A DNA stretch of 5,741 bases from Phycisphaerales bacterium. Lineage in GTDB: Bacteria > Planctomycetota > Phycisphaerae > Phycisphaerales > UBA1924. Of the stretch, positions 5,527 to 5,741 are shown one piece after another; positions within the stretch are counted from its first letter, which is position 1; each line of letters opens with the position of its first letter. A model generated the notes under the pieces. It did no database searches, was not told where the DNA came from, and saw only the letters and a list, made by a program, of their open reading frames with translations. The stretch covers positions 1 through 5,741 of the forward strand of contig JAGVLZ010000187.1 of the NCBI GenBank assembly GCA_020054055.1. The letters are read 5' to 3'. Both the position numbers and the translations under genes were made by a program.

Positions 5527-5741
5527 ATGCACGCAGCAAGGTCCATTGTGTTCGGATCGGCGGGAGTGCTCGTGCTCTCCGCGCTGTGCACCACCGCGGT
5601 GTGGCTGGCGGAGCGTCCCGCCACAGTGCACCAGACATTCGGGTTCCATCGCATCGAGATCTTCGGCGCTGTCCTCTCCGTCTTCGTCATCTGGATCCTG
5701 ACGGGCGTGCTGTGCTACGAGGCGGTGCTGCGCATCATCAC
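5527..5741 (+). CDS. CDF-family cation transporter-like protein, short N-terminus (partial)
   Basis: Seventy-one residues are visible before the window ends. The stretch WLAERPATVHQTFGFHRIEI (26-45) followed by a hydrophobic span and YEAVLRI (64-70) closely matches the TM2-loop-TM3 region of cation diffusion facilitators, which export Zn, Co, Cd, Fe or Mn by proton exchange. In known members this region follows a His-rich tail and TM1, so TFG..R usually sits near residue 70-90. Here it is at 37-42, so about 40-50 residues are missing, including TM1. The first hydrophobic segment (about 7-28) takes the TM2 position but contains no Asp or His, whereas CDFs normally carry the HxxxD or DxxxD site-A ligands there. 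The upstream sequence belongs to the TPR gene and an in-frame TAA (5509-5511) blocks extension. It is either a truncated or degenerate CDF, or a divergent variant. The link to the pilus genes is probably only adjacency. Confidence 0.7.
   Translation, partial: MHAARSIVFGSAGVLVLSALCTTAVWLAERPATVHQTFGFHRIEIFGAVLSVFVIWILTGVLCYEAVLRII

Noticed and set aside
5509..5529. Possible TAA read-through joining the TPR lipoprotein to the CDF-like gene, which share a frame
   Set aside because: Only five codons separate them, but the downstream gene has its own GAGG and ATG, and a fusion would place a membrane transporter after an outer-membrane lipoprotein, which makes no topological sense.

Overview
The window is GC-rich, densely coded on the + strand, and reads as one co-directional operon segment. 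It encodes the inner-membrane alignment platform and outer-membrane secretin of a type IV pilus or type II secretion-like machine. It is clearly from a Gram-negative (diderm) bacterium. The divergent machine proteins, the Thr/Ser-rich secretin N-terminus and the TPR-bearing secretin tail suggest a planctomycete, perhaps of the Phycisphaerae. That placement rests on general resemblance only and is tentative.

Layout: 1-84 is probably the 3' end of an upstream gene, with pilM expected from gene order. 81-764 is a PilN-like protein. 761-1369 is a PilO-like protein. 1366-2019 is a single-pass protein with a C-terminal domain resembling PilP/GspC. 2066-4219 is the secretin (PilQ/GspD family), with its own strong Shine-Dalgarno. 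4255-5511 is a TPR-rich outer-membrane lipoprotein. 5527 to the window end is the start of a membrane protein of the cation diffusion facilitator (CDF) family that seems to lack the usual first membrane segment. No gap exceeds 50 bases and no RNA gene, insertion sequence, CRISPR array or convincing terminator was seen. Long minus-strand frames are shadows of the GC-rich genes.

How the genes fit together: by family knowledge, PilN's short cytoplasmic motif docks cytoplasmic PilM, and PilN and PilO pair through periplasmic coiled coils and ferredoxin-like domains. A PilP/GspC-type protein links that platform to the secretin, and a TPR lipoprotein (PilF/PilW type) often acts as the pilotin that helps the secretin assemble. 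All these roles appear here in order. The first three genes and the upstream one are joined by ATGA stop/start overlaps, which implies translational coupling at roughly equal stoichiometry.

Most worth a second look: the apparently N-truncated CDF protein with no TM2 metal ligands; a perfect G-GGG-GGG slippery heptamer in the correct phase 9 nt upstream of the first base of the pilN stop codon, where a -1 shift would fuse PilN to PilO; the secretin's C-terminal TPR unit and short aromatic helix; and the adjacent TPR lipoprotein as a candidate pilotin. I did not find clear evidence of a wholly new system.
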